Part shown: one piece after another, positions 25,934 to 34,687 of the stretch | Layout: every line of letters starts with the position of its first letter | Position numbering within the stretch: position 1 is the first letter of the stretch | Notes under the pieces: generated by a model | Seen by the model: the letters and a program-made list of their open reading frames with translations, nothing else | Databases searched by the model: none | Told to the model about the DNA's origin: nothing | DNA from: Gemmatimonadota bacterium | Lineage (GTDB): Bacteria > Latescibacterota > UBA2968 | Assembly (NCBI GenBank): GCA_009838845.1 | Contig: VXRD01000014.1 | Coordinates: 1 to 64,000 of the forward strand | Direction of reading: 5' to 3' | Length of the DNA: 64,000 nucleotides | Made by a program: the position numbers and the translations under genes

Positions 25934-27073
25934 TTACTCGAGTTTTGACCAGTTGTTGAGGATGAGGGAGATGCCCCTGAGTACGCGTCGCATATCGCAT
26001 TCTGACGTGTGGCCCATAGCCGCAATGCGGAAGGCTTTGTCTCTGGTGTCGCCATAGCCCGGGGCGAGTTGTACATTGAGCAATTTTTTTGCGCGATCGA
26101 CGAAATCAGAGCCCGAGATGTAGTCTGGTAAGAGGATGGCATTTACGGTCAGGCTCTCGTATCCCGGTTTGGCTATGAGGTTCAGGCCATGTTTTCTCGC
26201 CCATTCGCGTTGCATGTGGGCGAGGCTCTGGTGGCGTTTGAAGCGCTGGTCGCCTTCTCGTTTCATTTCTTCGAGACGCGCATTCAGACATTGTAGGGTC
26301 AGGTCGGCTACGGTCATGGGGGTTTGGGCTGTTTTTGCGCGCGTTCGCCATTCGATCAAGTCGAGGACATAACCGCGGTTTGGCGTGTTGGCTGCGATGT
26401 CAAACGCGCGGTCGGATACAATCATGACAGAGCCGATGGTAGGGCACGCGAAATCTTTTTGCAGGCTCCAGAGATAGTAGTCGGGGCGCAGGGTCTCAAT
26501 CGGCGTATCTGATGCCCCTGCTATGCTGACTGCATCGATGGCAATCAGGGTTTTGGGAGATGTGTTGCGGACGGTGTCACACATTTCCTGTACGGGTAGC
26601 ATAACACCGGTAGATGTTTCGTTGTGGGTTAAAAGGGCAAGGTCGTAATTTTTTGCAATGGCATTGGACCATGTCCGAGCGCAGATGCCGTCGCCCCAGG
26701 CTGCTTTTAAGATGTCGATGTTGCGTCCGTGACTTGTGAAGATCTGTGCCCATTTTTTGGAAAAAGCACCGATGTCCATGCCCAGTGTCGCGCTATTGCA
26801 GGGCGTATTGGTGACGACCATTTCCCAGTTGTAGCTGCCGGTGTGACCGAAGATGAGCGGCGTAAATCCGCGTGGAATTTGAAAGACTTCGCGCAGCAAA
26901 TCTACAGTTTTTTGATAGCAAGCTTGAAATGCAGCGGATCGGTGGGAATAGGTCGTCTGATATGTTTGCAAGACCCGGCGAACCGCAGGGGTGAGCATGT
27001 GCGGTCCAGGTGCCCAAAGGGCAAGTGCGGGCAGGCGAAGGTTGGCTATTTCTCGGGCAAGAGCTGATGACAA
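25934..27073 (-). CDS. Class V aminotransferase (alanine-glyoxylate/serine-pyruvate type)
   Basis: A 379-residue PLP enzyme. The family N-terminus WAPGPHMLTPAVRRVLQTY and the HRSAAF substrate region are present, and the PLP lysine lies in SLQKDFACP. It likely converts glyoxylate or 3-hydroxypyruvate with an amino donor. No suitable ATG exists: TTG at 27073 has ATGGAGC upstream and gives the right length. The frame that continues upstream translates the tRNA gene and is spurious. The start lies just after the tRNA terminator. Confidence 0.85.
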   Translation of the reverse strand: MSSALAREIANLRLPALALWAPGPHMLTPAVRRVLQTYQTTYSHRSAAFQACYQKTVDLLREVFQIPRGFTPLIFGHTGSYNWEMVVTNTPCNSATLGMDIGAFSKKWAQIFTSHGRNIDILKAAWGDGICARTWSNAIAKNYDLALLTHNETSTGVMLPVQEMCDTVRNTSPKTLIAIDAVSIAGASDTPIETLRPDYYLWSLQKDFACPTIGSVMIVSDRAFDIAANTPNRGYVLDLIEWRTRAKTAQTPMTVADLTLQCLNARLEEMKREGDQRFKRHQSLAHMQREWARKHGLNLIAKPGYESLTVNAILLPDYISGSDFVDRAKKLLNVQLAPGYGDTRDKAFRIAAMGHTSECDMRRVLRGISLILNNWSKLE

Positions 27074-27086
27074 GCGGTTTGCTCCA

Positions 27087-27114
27087 TAAAAAAAACCCGT
27101 TAATTTAACGGGTT
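27087..27114 (-). terminator. Intrinsic terminator after tRNA-Gly
   Basis: On the minus strand AACCCGTTAA faces TTAACGGGTT (27114-27094), followed by eight T residues (to 27087). It ends the tRNA transcript 8 bases after the CCA and lies only 14 bases before the TTG start of the aminotransferase. Confidence 0.8.
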
Positions 27115-27121
27115 GGATTAA

Positions 27122-27198
27122 TGGAGCGGGAAACGGGATTCGAACCCGCGACCTTCTGCATGGCAAGCAGATGCTCTAGCCAGCTGAGCTATTCCCGC
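27122..27198 (-). tRNA. tRNA-Gly (anticodon GCC)
   Basis: A complete cloverleaf of 77 bases including an encoded CCA. The acceptor GCGGGAA pairs with TTCCCGC, the D-arm has AGCTCAGCTGG, the anticodon loop reads TTGCCAT with GCC in the centre, and the T-arm has GGTTCGAATCC. A promoter lies upstream and a terminator directly follows. Confidence 0.96.
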
Positions 27199-27215
27199 TC
27201 GTTGTGAGGACTCAA

Positions 27216-27244
27216 AAATTACAAAAAGGATCATGGCTTGTCAA
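27216..27244 (-). promoter_or_regulatory. Promoter for tRNA-Gly
   Basis: On the minus strand TTGACA (27244-27239), a 17-base spacer and TAATTT (27221-27216; an overlapping TGTAAT at 15 bases also exists). Transcription would start about 8-12 bases before the mature tRNA. Confidence 0.55.
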
Positions 27245-27319
27245 GGTCAATTTTGTCTTTGTTGGTAAAGGGGCTGTTCTTTATTTTTGAGATGAAGAAG
27301 AAAAATAAATGCAAAGGAG

Positions 27320-29425
27320 ATGATGGTGAGCGACGAGGCATACACGCTTGCAATAGATATTGGCGGCACATTCACAGATGTTGTGTTGAGAGAACACGCT
27401 TCGGGTGTTTTGTCTGTGGCGAAGGTGTTGACGCAGTCTCCAGACCCTTCGGTCAGTGTGCTGGAGGGCGTGAAAGAGGTGCTCGATGGGGTATCGCCAG
27501 GCGCGATTTCCCGAGCGGTTCACGGCACGACGCTGGTGACAAACGCGCTGATTGAGCGCAGGGGGGCTAAGACCGGGCTGATTGCGACAGCGGGTTTTCG
27601 AGACGCGCTGGAAATCGGGCGCGAAGGACGTTACGATATCTACGATTTGTTTTTAAAATTGCCTGAACCCCTCGTTGAGAGGCGGTTGCGCGTTGAGGTG
27701 CGGGAGCGGCTGTACGCGCGTGGCGAGGTGATGACGCCATTAAATGAAGATGATGTGGTCAAAGCCTGCGAGGCGTTGCGCGAAGCCGGGGTGGAGGCGG
27801 TCGCCATTGTGTTTTTGCACGCTTATGTCAATCCCGATCACGAGCGTCGTGCAGAGGAGATTGTGCGTTTTCTTATGCCCGATGCAGGCATTTCGGTTTC
27901 GCACAGGGTTGCCGCCGAACTTCGAGAATTTGAGCGCACTTCCACGACTGTGGCAAATGCTTATGTGCAGCCTATGGTGGAAAAATATCTCGCGCGTTTG
28001 GAAGATGGGTTGAAGGCGCTGGGGATTTTGGCACCGCTGCATATTATGCTGTCAAACGGTGGGTCGTGTTCTGTGCAGACCGCAATGCGTTTTCCCGTGC
28101 GTCTCGTAGAATCCGGTCCTTGCGGCGGCGCGCTTGCCGCGGCGCATTACGGCAATCGGTCGGGGTATCGGCAGATTCTCGCATTTGATATGGGGGGCAC
28201 GACGGCAAAGGCCATTTTGAGCGAAAATGGGGCGTTTCCCATTACGACTGAATCAGAGGTCGCACGGGTTTATCGCTTCAAGCGCGGCAGCGGATTGCCC
28301 TTGCTCGTACCCGTGCTCGATATGATCGAGATTGGAGCAGGTGGAGGCAGTATCGCGCATGCGAGTGAATTGGGTTTGCCCACGGTTGGGCCGCAAAGTG
28401 CGGGGGCAGATCCCGGTCCTGCCTGTTATGCGCGTGGTGGACAGTTACCCACGGTGACGGATGCCGATCTCTTGTTGGGCTATTTAAATGCCGGGTATTT
28501 TTTGGGCGGACAAATGGATCTGGATGTGGGTCGCGCTGCGGATGCGGTCGATGAATTTGCGCGATTTATCGGGCTGGATCGCGTGCGCGCCGCACAGGGT
28601 ATTCACGATTTGGTGAATGAAAATATGGCCAATGCCGCGCGGGTTCACGCTGCCGAGCGCGGGATTGATTTGAATGGATACGCGCTTGTTGCAACGGGTG
28701 GGGCTGGGCCTGTACACGCATGCGGGGTTGCGATGCGATTGGGGATTGACCGGGTGATTGTGCCGCCAGCTGCGGGTGTGGGATCGGCTTTTGGTTTGAT
28801 GCTCGCGCCGATTGCTTTTGATTATGTGCGGAGTTTTGTGTCGCGGATCGCCGCGTTGGATCGCGAGGTTGTCAATAAGCTCTATGGGGAGATGGAAGAC
28901 GAAGGCCGTGCGCTTGTGCGAGAGGCGGGGATTGATGATTCTGAGATCCGCGTGGTACGCACGGCAGATATGCGATATGTGGGGCAAGGGCACGAGATAA
29001 GCGTTCCCGTACCTTTGGGAGAATTCACAGAAAGTTCCGATGGCGCGCTTCAAGCGGCTTTTGATGCATCGTATAAAAAATTATACGGACGCCTGTGTGA
29101 GGGAGTTCCCGTTGAGGCCATCCACTGGCGCGTGACGGTTTCGGGGCCAGAGCCGGAAATTTGCGATGTTGGGTCCTTTGGGGAAGTCGCGGGCGATCAG
29201 GTGTCTGAGGGACAGCGCGACGTTCTTTTTTCGGAAGGGAAATACGGGACTTCGGTTTACAGGCGAGAGGAACTTGGAAGAAGGGTTGTTTTGCAAGGTC
29301 CCGCTATTGTCGAGGAGGTTGAATCCACTACGGTACTGCCGCCCGGATGGGTGTTGCAGGTCGATGATACGGGTAATCTGATTCTCATCAGGGAGGATGT
29401 AGGAAAAGCGCGAATAGACGAATAG
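27320..29425 (+). CDS. Hydantoinase/oxoprolinase family subunit A (HyuA-like)
   Basis: A 701-residue subunit with the N-terminal ATP-binding hydantoinase A fold (AIDIGGTFTDVVL at about 9-21, VHGTTLVTNALIERRGAKTGLI), the central hydantoinase/oxoprolinase core (LAFDMGGTTAK, IGAGGGSIA) and a C-terminal acetophenone-carboxylase-like domain. The pair with the B subunit performs ATP-dependent ring opening of hydantoins or oxoproline, or carboxylation of ketones. Three adjacent start codons (ATG, ATG, GTG) follow AAGGAG; the third is best spaced. The last four residues (RIDE) and the TAG stop are encoded by the repeat element. Confidence 0.92.
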   Translation: MMVSDEAYTLAIDIGGTFTDVVLREHASGVLSVAKVLTQSPDPSVSVLEGVKEVLDGVSPGAISRAVHGTTLVTNALIERRGAKTGLIATAGFRDALEIGREGRYDIYDLFLKLPEPLVERRLRVEVRERLYARGEVMTPLNEDDVVKACEALREAGVEAVAIVFLHAYVNPDHERRAEEIVRFLMPDAGISVSHRVAAELREFERTSTTVANAYVQPMVEKYLARLEDGLKALGILAPLHIMLSNGGSCSVQTAMRFPVRLVESGPCGGALAAAHYGNRSGYRQILAFDMGGTTAKAILSENGAFPITTESEVARVYRFKRGSGLPLLVPVLDMIEIGAGGGSIAHASELGLPTVGPQSAGADPGPACYARGGQLPTVTDADLLLGYLNAGYFLGGQMDLDVGRAADAVDEFARFIGLDRVRAAQGIHDLVNENMANAARVHAAERGIDLNGYALVATGGAGPVHACGVAMRLGIDRVIVPPAAGVGSAFGLMLAPIAFDYVRSFVSRIAALDREVVNKLYGEMEDEGRALVREAGIDDSEIRVVRTADMRYVGQGHEISVPVPLGEFTESSDGALQAAFDASYKKLYGRLCEGVPVEAIHWRVTVSGPEPEICDVGSFGEVAGDQVSEGQRDVLFSEGKYGTSVYRREELGRRVVLQGPAIVEEVESTTVLPPGWVLQVDDTGNLILIREDVGKARIDE

Positions 29426-29540
29426 ACGAATAGACGAATAGACGAATAGACGAATAGACGAATAGACGAATGGAAATATATACTGGTTTTGGGAGGATGG
29501 GCGGGGTTCGTAGATTCGCTGATTCGTAGATTCGCTGATT
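29411..29540. repeat. Composite intergenic repeat element, copy B
   Basis: Left arm: seven GAATAGAC units (29412-29467) plus GAAT. Core: TTTGGGAGGATGGGCGGGG (29488-29506). Right arm: three GATTCGCT/GATTCGTA units from 29513. It matches the core and arms of 19929-20058 but has more left units and a different linker. It overlaps the end of hyuA and lies 16 bases before the hyuB start. Confidence 0.82.
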
Positions 29541-29556
29541 TTTATATGGAGGATGT

Positions 29557-31260
29557 ATGACGGGGCGCGAGATCGATGCGGTTGAGCTGGAAGTGCTTTG
29601 GAATCGCCTTATTTCTATTGTGAATGAGCAGGCAGCAGCGCTGATGCACGCTTCTTTTACAACGGTGGTGCGCGAGGCCGGTGATTTGTCTGCGGGGGTG
29701 TTTGACCGCGGGGGTAACATGTTGGCGCAAGCGGTGACGGGGACGCCGGGGCATATCAATACAATGGCGAATTGCGTGCGGCATTTCGTGAAAGCGTATC
29801 CGATTGATACGCTGAACCCCGGCGATAGTTTGCTCACCAATGATCCGTGGATGGGGTCGGGGCATTTGCACGATATTACAGTTGTCACACCGGTTTTTTA
29901 TCGGGGCAGGGGCGTGGGGTGGTTTGCCAATACTTGCCATGCCATGGATATTGGTGGCCGCACGCTGGGGGCCGGTGCACGTCAGGTGTATGAAGAGGGC
30001 CTGAATATCCCGATTATGAAATTGTTTAGCGAGGGAGAGATCAATCGCGATTTGATCGCAATTGTGCGGGCAAATGTGCGCGAGCCAGATCAGGTTGTCG
30101 GCGATTTGTACGCGCAGCAGGCAGGGAATGATGTGGGGGCTGTCAAGTTGCTTCAGGCGCTGGAACATTACGATCTCGTGGATCTGGAGGGTTTGTCGGA
30201 ACTGATTTTGGATCGGTCAGAAGCGGCAACCCGAGAGGCGATTTCGGAGATTGCAAATGGTGTTTATGAGGATGAGGTGAAACTCGATGGGTACGACAGA
30301 CCGCTGGTTATTCGCGCAAAAGTTATTGTCAAAGATCGCAGTTTGATCGTTGATTATACGGGCACGTCGCCACAGGTCGATCGCGGGATCAATGTGGTGT
30401 ACAATTACACGCATGCCTATACGACTTATCCCTTGAAATGCGCCGTTAGCCCGCATATTCCCAATAATGAAGGCAGTTTTCGTCCCATAACAGTTACGGC
30501 ACCCGAGGGATGTATCTTAAATGCACAATTTCCATGTGCTGTGGGCGCGCGGCATCTGGTTGGGCATTTTCTTTCGCAGCCGCTATTGGGAGCGCTTTCT
30601 CAGGCGATTCCCGATCGCGTGATTGCCGATGGGTCGGCTGGGCTTTGGAATACGCAGTTGGAGGGGATAGGTCGCACGGGTGAACGCTTTGCGTATATCT
30701 TTTTTTCCGCAGGAGGTATGGGTGCGCGTCCCGGCGATGATGGGATTTCGGCGACGGCTTTTCCCAGTGGGATTAAGGGCGTGCCTGCCGAAGCGATTGA
30801 GTCCGTGTCGCCCGTGATTATGCACAGGCGCGCGTTGATTCCCGATTCTGGCGGTGCGGGTACTTTTCGGGGTGGTTTGGGGCAGGAGATGGTTTTGTCT
30901 GTTGACTCCGATCATCCCACGCTGCATTCGTGTATGTACGATCGCACGCGCTATGCACCGCGCGGTTTTTTGGGGGGAGGCGATGGCAGGCGCGGCGAAC
31001 TTTTTTTGTCGGATGGCACTGTTCTGCCGCCAAAGGGGCGCTATGACCTCCAACCCGGGCAGTCGGTGACGTTGCGCATTCCGGGCGGTGGGGGCTATGG
31101 GTCGCCTTTTGAACGCGATCCCAAAAGGGTGGTGGAGGATGTCAAACAGGAGCGGCTATCGCACGAAGCCGCGCGAGACGCTTATGGCGTGGCGATTACG
31201 GCTGATCTCGAGGTAGATGTTGAAGAGACCGCTGTTTTGAGGAGAAAAATGAATGGCTGA
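29557..31260 (+). CDS. Hydantoinase/oxoprolinase family subunit B (HyuB-like)
   Basis: A 567-residue B subunit. Landmarks are VELEVLWNRLISIVNEQAAAL at the start, DPWMGSGHLHDITVV, HAMDIGGRTLGAGA, the substrate-site region AVGARHLVGHF and the C-terminal glycine-rich IPGGGGYGSPFERDP. It forms the active complex with the subunit encoded just upstream, separated by the repeat element. The start has GGAGGA. Its stop overlaps the ABC transporter start by 8 bases. Confidence 0.92.
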   Translation: MTGREIDAVELEVLWNRLISIVNEQAAALMHASFTTVVREAGDLSAGVFDRGGNMLAQAVTGTPGHINTMANCVRHFVKAYPIDTLNPGDSLLTNDPWMGSGHLHDITVVTPVFYRGRGVGWFANTCHAMDIGGRTLGAGARQVYEEGLNIPIMKLFSEGEINRDLIAIVRANVREPDQVVGDLYAQQAGNDVGAVKLLQALEHYDLVDLEGLSELILDRSEAATREAISEIANGVYEDEVKLDGYDRPLVIRAKVIVKDRSLIVDYTGTSPQVDRGINVVYNYTHAYTTYPLKCAVSPHIPNNEGSFRPITVTAPEGCILNAQFPCAVGARHLVGHFLSQPLLGALSQAIPDRVIADGSAGLWNTQLEGIGRTGERFAYIFFSAGGMGARPGDDGISATAFPSGIKGVPAEAIESVSPVIMHRRALIPDSGGAGTFRGGLGQEMVLSVDSDHPTLHSCMYDRTRYAPRGFLGGGDGRRGELFLSDGTVLPPKGRYDLQPGQSVTLRIPGGGGYGSPFERDPKRVVEDVKQERLSHEAARDAYGVAITADLEVDVEETAVLRRKMNG

Positions 31261-33043
31261 AAAAAGTAACCAGACATATTCTCCTGTGGCATTATGGCTG
31301 GCGTGGAAGCGCATTTTTGCTTTTGCCCGGCCATACTTGTTGCGGCTCGTTCTGGGGCTGGTATTTACCGCGTTTTCTTCAGGTGTGTGGCTGCTGATTC
31401 CGCTGGGCTTGCGGTCGCTTTTGGATTCTGTGTTCGAGCAGGGCGATCGACAGCAGTTGGATTTGCTGGCGCTTGGCATGCTGGTGCTGTTTGTGCTTCA
31501 GTCGCTATTGCACGTTGGCAGCCATTACTGGATTTCCTGGGTGGGTGAGCGCGTGGTGACAGATCTGCGAAAGAAGGTTTACGCGCATTTGCACCTTTTG
31601 GGGCTTCGCTTTTATGCCGATCACAGGTTGGGCGAACTCATGTCGCGTTTGACCAATGATGTGGGGGCTATCAGAAATGCCGCGACGGGGGCTATTTCGC
31701 AGGTTTTGATGACGGGGATTATGACTGTTGGCTCTGTGGCGGCTATGGTTGCTCTCAATTGGCGATTGAGTCTGGTAGTGTTTGCCGCTGCGCCGGTTGC
31801 TGCTGTTGGGACGCGCTATTTTGGACAGCGCATCCGCGAATTATCTCGCACGGTGCAGGATCGGTTGGGCGATACGACTGCGATTGCCGAAGAAGCCCTG
31901 TCGGCTGTGCGGGTTGTTAAGGCGTTTGCACGCGAAGTTTTTGAGGTGAATCGGTTTGGCAAGGCAAACGAAGATTTGTTTCGCACATCGCGCTATCGCG
32001 TGATTATGGAGGCGGTTTTTTCGGCTTGTATTGCATTTCTTTTTATGCTGGCACTGGTGGTAATTTTCTGGTATGGGGGCACGGAGGTGCTGGCCGGGCG
32101 CTTGTCGGCGGGCGATCTGGTGGCGTTTATCTTTTACGCGATGAATATTTCCCGGTCTGTGATGGGGATTTCGCGTCTTTATGCGTCCTTAAATTCTGCT
32201 GTGGGTGCGTCAGAACACATTTTTGAGTTGCTGGAGACGCGACCGGAGATTGCCGATGGCGAGGGTGCGTTTCCGCTTGCAGATGTTCGCGGTGCCGTGG
32301 CGTTTGAAGATGTTTGGTTTGGATACCAGTCCGCCCGCCCGGTAATCAAGGGGGTTTCATTTGAGACCCTGCCTGGGCAAACAATAGCACTTGTGGGGGC
32401 GAGCGGCGCGGGTAAGACGACGCTGATGAATCTGATTCCGAGATTTTACGATGCGACCTCTGGGGTTGTGCGTGTGGATGGGGTGGATGTGCGCGATGTG
32501 CAGATTGTATCGCTGCGCGAACAGATCGCGCTGGTATCACAGGATGTGGATTTGTTCGGTACTTCCATTGGCGAAAATATCCGATATGGGCGATTGGATG
32601 CGGCGGATGAAGAGGTTGAGCAGGCGGCGCGAGATGCGAATGCCCACGATTTTATTGTGGAATTGCCAGATGGATATGGCGCGTTGGTTGGGGAAAAGGG
32701 CGTGAAATTGAGTGGGGGACAACGGCAGAGGGTTGCAATTGCGCGTGCTCTGTTGAGAGATGCACGTATTTTGTTGCTGGATGAAGCGACTTCATCGCTG
32801 GATTCGGCTTCAGAGGCGCAGGTGCAGCAGGCATTGGAACGGTTGATGGCGGGGCGCACGACATTTATTATTGCACATCGGTTGTCAACAGTACAACATG
32901 CGGATTGCATTCTGGTGCTGGATCAAGGGGAGATCGCGCAGTGCGGAACTCATGAGGCTTTGTTTGATAGGGGTGGGCTTTATCGCGAGTTGTGCGATTT
33001 GCAATTTCGGAATATGGAGATTGGCAAAGATAAGGCTATCTGA
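31253..33043 (+). CDS. ABC exporter, MsbA/MDR type
   Basis: A 596-residue fused half-transporter: six membrane segments (about 25-310) then an ATPase domain with Walker A GASGAGKTT, signature LSGGQ, Walker B LLLDEATSSLD and switch IIAHRLST. MsbA-like exporters move lipids, lipid-linked molecules or drugs. The start overlaps hyuB, so it is in the same transcript, but a functional link to the hydantoinase is not obvious. It converges with the FGGY kinase and the two coding ends overlap by 8 bases. Confidence 0.92.
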   Translation: MAEKSNQTYSPVALWLAWKRIFAFARPYLLRLVLGLVFTAFSSGVWLLIPLGLRSLLDSVFEQGDRQQLDLLALGMLVLFVLQSLLHVGSHYWISWVGERVVTDLRKKVYAHLHLLGLRFYADHRLGELMSRLTNDVGAIRNAATGAISQVLMTGIMTVGSVAAMVALNWRLSLVVFAAAPVAAVGTRYFGQRIRELSRTVQDRLGDTTAIAEEALSAVRVVKAFAREVFEVNRFGKANEDLFRTSRYRVIMEAVFSACIAFLFMLALVVIFWYGGTEVLAGRLSAGDLVAFIFYAMNISRSVMGISRLYASLNSAVGASEHIFELLETRPEIADGEGAFPLADVRGAVAFEDVWFGYQSARPVIKGVSFETLPGQTIALVGASGAGKTTLMNLIPRFYDATSGVVRVDGVDVRDVQIVSLREQIALVSQDVDLFGTSIGENIRYGRLDAADEEVEQAARDANAHDFIVELPDGYGALVGEKGVKLSGGQRQRVAIARALLRDARILLLDEATSSLDSASEAQVQQALERLMAGRTTFIIAHRLSTVQHADCILVLDQGEIAQCGTHEALFDRGGLYRELCDLQFRNMEIGKDKAI

Positions 33044-34583
33044 CCGTTGTCATCTGGATCTGGTCTATCTGGTGGTGGAGATCTTGTACTGCCGGATAAA
33101 TTTGTTTGTGTACGCGGTTGTAAATTCTGTTGTAATGGACGACCTGTTCAGGTATGGGGTGAATGGTCTGCAGGGGGATATCGAGCGTGTGCAGGGCATC
33201 GGTGATGTCCGCGTAAACACCTGTGCCCAATCCCGCGAGTACTGCCGCGCCCAGGGCTGTTGCTTCATCCATTTCAGCGAGGGCGATGGGCTGGTTCAGA
33301 ACAGTGGCTTTGATTTGCATGAGGAGTTGGTTGCGGATACCTCCGCCGATTGCGACAATATTTTTTGTTTCGGGCACGCCGGGATGAGATTTGGACGCGT
33401 CGATAATATGGCGCATTTCCAGAGATAGACCTTCGAGGATTGCGCGAAAGAGCGTACCTCGGTTGGCATCGGGGGTCAGGCCAATAAATGTTCCGCGTGC
33501 TATGGCTTCTGCATGGGGTGGGTTGGTAAAGCGCAGTTGTGGGAGAAAGCCAACACCCAGACTACCGGGGGGCGATTCGCTCGCTTCGGAAATTAAGGTG
33601 TTATAATCTGCGTCTTCGCCAAATAAACTGCGGAACCACTCGATGCTCGCTCCGCTTGTAAACAATCCGCCGAGGAAGTAATATTGGTCGGGTGCGACGT
33701 GCGCGCCTATGGTGAAGTTTTGGCGGCCTATTTGCGGGTCTGTAAGCGGCTGAGAAATGGGCAGGCACATGGCTTCTGCGGTGCCCAGAGAATTGAGCAT
33801 TGTTCCCGGTTCTGTAACACCAACGGCAAGTGCGCCACAAATATGGTCGTGTCCACCAGCGCATATTCGCGTGTGCAGGGGCAGGCCGGTTTCGCGTGCG
33901 ATGTTGGGAAGAATGGTGCCCAGGTCTGTTCCTGCATTGCAAAGCGGTGCGAAGAGATTTGGCGAAAGACGGAGTTCACTGAGGATATCGTTTGCCCATT
34001 GCCGCCTATGGAGGTCAAAGGCAAGGGTGCGAGAGGCGAGGGAATAGTCGGTGGCGGGTATGCCCGATAATCGAAAGGCAATATAATCGGCTGTGTTGAG
34101 CCAGGTGGCGGTTCGCGCAAAGGCTTCGGGCTGATGTTCGCGTATCCAGAGGATTTTGCACAGGCTGGAAATGGGTTGTAGTGGAAGCCCTGTAAGCGAG
34201 AAGAGTTCGTCGCGGTCAAAGGTTTTTCGCAATTGCTCGCGTTGCGGGCGGGTGCGCTGGTCAAACCACGCAATTGCATGGCCCGTTGGATTTCCGCTTC
34301 TGTCGATTGGGACGCCTGTTTCTCCAATGCTCGCGGTGGCTATGCCCGCGATGTTGGCGGGGTTGTCGATTTGTGCAACAGTATCTTTCAGGACGTTGCT
34401 CACGGTTTTCCAGAGTTCATCGGGTTTGTAATACGCCCATTCTGGCTGTGGATGATGCGTGGGCGTTTTGGCCTGTGCGCGGGCGATTTCGCGACCTCGA
34501 GGATCAAAGATCAAGGCTTTGATGTTGGTGGTTCCAACGTCGATGCCGATGAGTAAAGGGGCGGAGGATTTTTTTGTGTTCAT
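33036..34583 (-). CDS. FGGY-family carbohydrate kinase (gluconokinase/xylulokinase-like)
   Basis: A 515-residue two-lobed sugar kinase. The N-terminal phosphate motif is LIGIDVGTTNIKALIFD; substrate-lobe features include IAWFDQRT and the C-terminal adenosine motif VAIGGGIRNQLLMQI followed by DEATALGAA. The family includes glucono-, xylulo- and glycerol kinases; gluconokinase-like enzymes are the nearest by feel, without certainty. A good promoter lies upstream at 34622-34650. It is divergent from the GarR-type reductase, which would suit a shared sugar-acid pathway. Confidence 0.88.
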   Translation of the reverse strand: MNTKKSSAPLLIGIDVGTTNIKALIFDPRGREIARAQAKTPTHHPQPEWAYYKPDELWKTVSNVLKDTVAQIDNPANIAGIATASIGETGVPIDRSGNPTGHAIAWFDQRTRPQREQLRKTFDRDELFSLTGLPLQPISSLCKILWIREHQPEAFARTATWLNTADYIAFRLSGIPATDYSLASRTLAFDLHRRQWANDILSELRLSPNLFAPLCNAGTDLGTILPNIARETGLPLHTRICAGGHDHICGALAVGVTEPGTMLNSLGTAEAMCLPISQPLTDPQIGRQNFTIGAHVAPDQYYFLGGLFTSGASIEWFRSLFGEDADYNTLISEASESPPGSLGVGFLPQLRFTNPPHAEAIARGTFIGLTPDANRGTLFRAILEGLSLEMRHIIDASKSHPGVPETKNIVAIGGGIRNQLLMQIKATVLNQPIALAEMDEATALGAAVLAGLGTGVYADITDALHTLDIPLQTIHPIPEQVVHYNRIYNRVHKQIYPAVQDLHHQIDQIQMTTVR

Positions 34584-34596
34584 GGTTGGCTCTTTA

Positions 34597-34625
34597 TTGG
34601 ATGATAGGGTAGGTTGTGGTTATAT
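34597..34625 (+). promoter_or_regulatory. Possible promoter for the GarR-type reductase
   Basis: TTGGAT (34597-34602), a 17-base spacer and TTATAT (34620-34625). It overlaps the divergent kinase promoter, so one regulator could control both directions. Confidence 0.35.
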
Positions 34626-34650
34626 TATATTGAAGTATTTCAGTTGTCAA
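34622..34650 (-). promoter_or_regulatory. Sigma70-like promoter for the FGGY kinase
   Basis: On the minus strand TTGACA (34650-34645), a 17-base spacer and TAATAT (34627-34622), with TATAAT overlapping at a 15-base spacing. The expected 5' leader is about 30 bases. Confidence 0.6.
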
Positions 34651-34687
34651 AGACAAATGGATGTTTTACCAGAGAAGGAGTGATGAG

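Noticed and set aside
25930-26142. N-terminal extension of the rhomboid protein
   Set aside because: It lies inside the aminotransferase gene in another frame; the zinc-ribbon start at 25929 is complete.
27074-27166. N-terminal extension of the aminotransferase across the tRNA terminator and into the tRNA gene
   Set aside because: It translates tRNA-Gly and terminator sequence; the family N-terminus begins after 27073.
29411-29540. Tandem 8-base units might be a CRISPR array
   Set aside because: Units are adjacent with no spacers, are far too short, and no cas genes are present.
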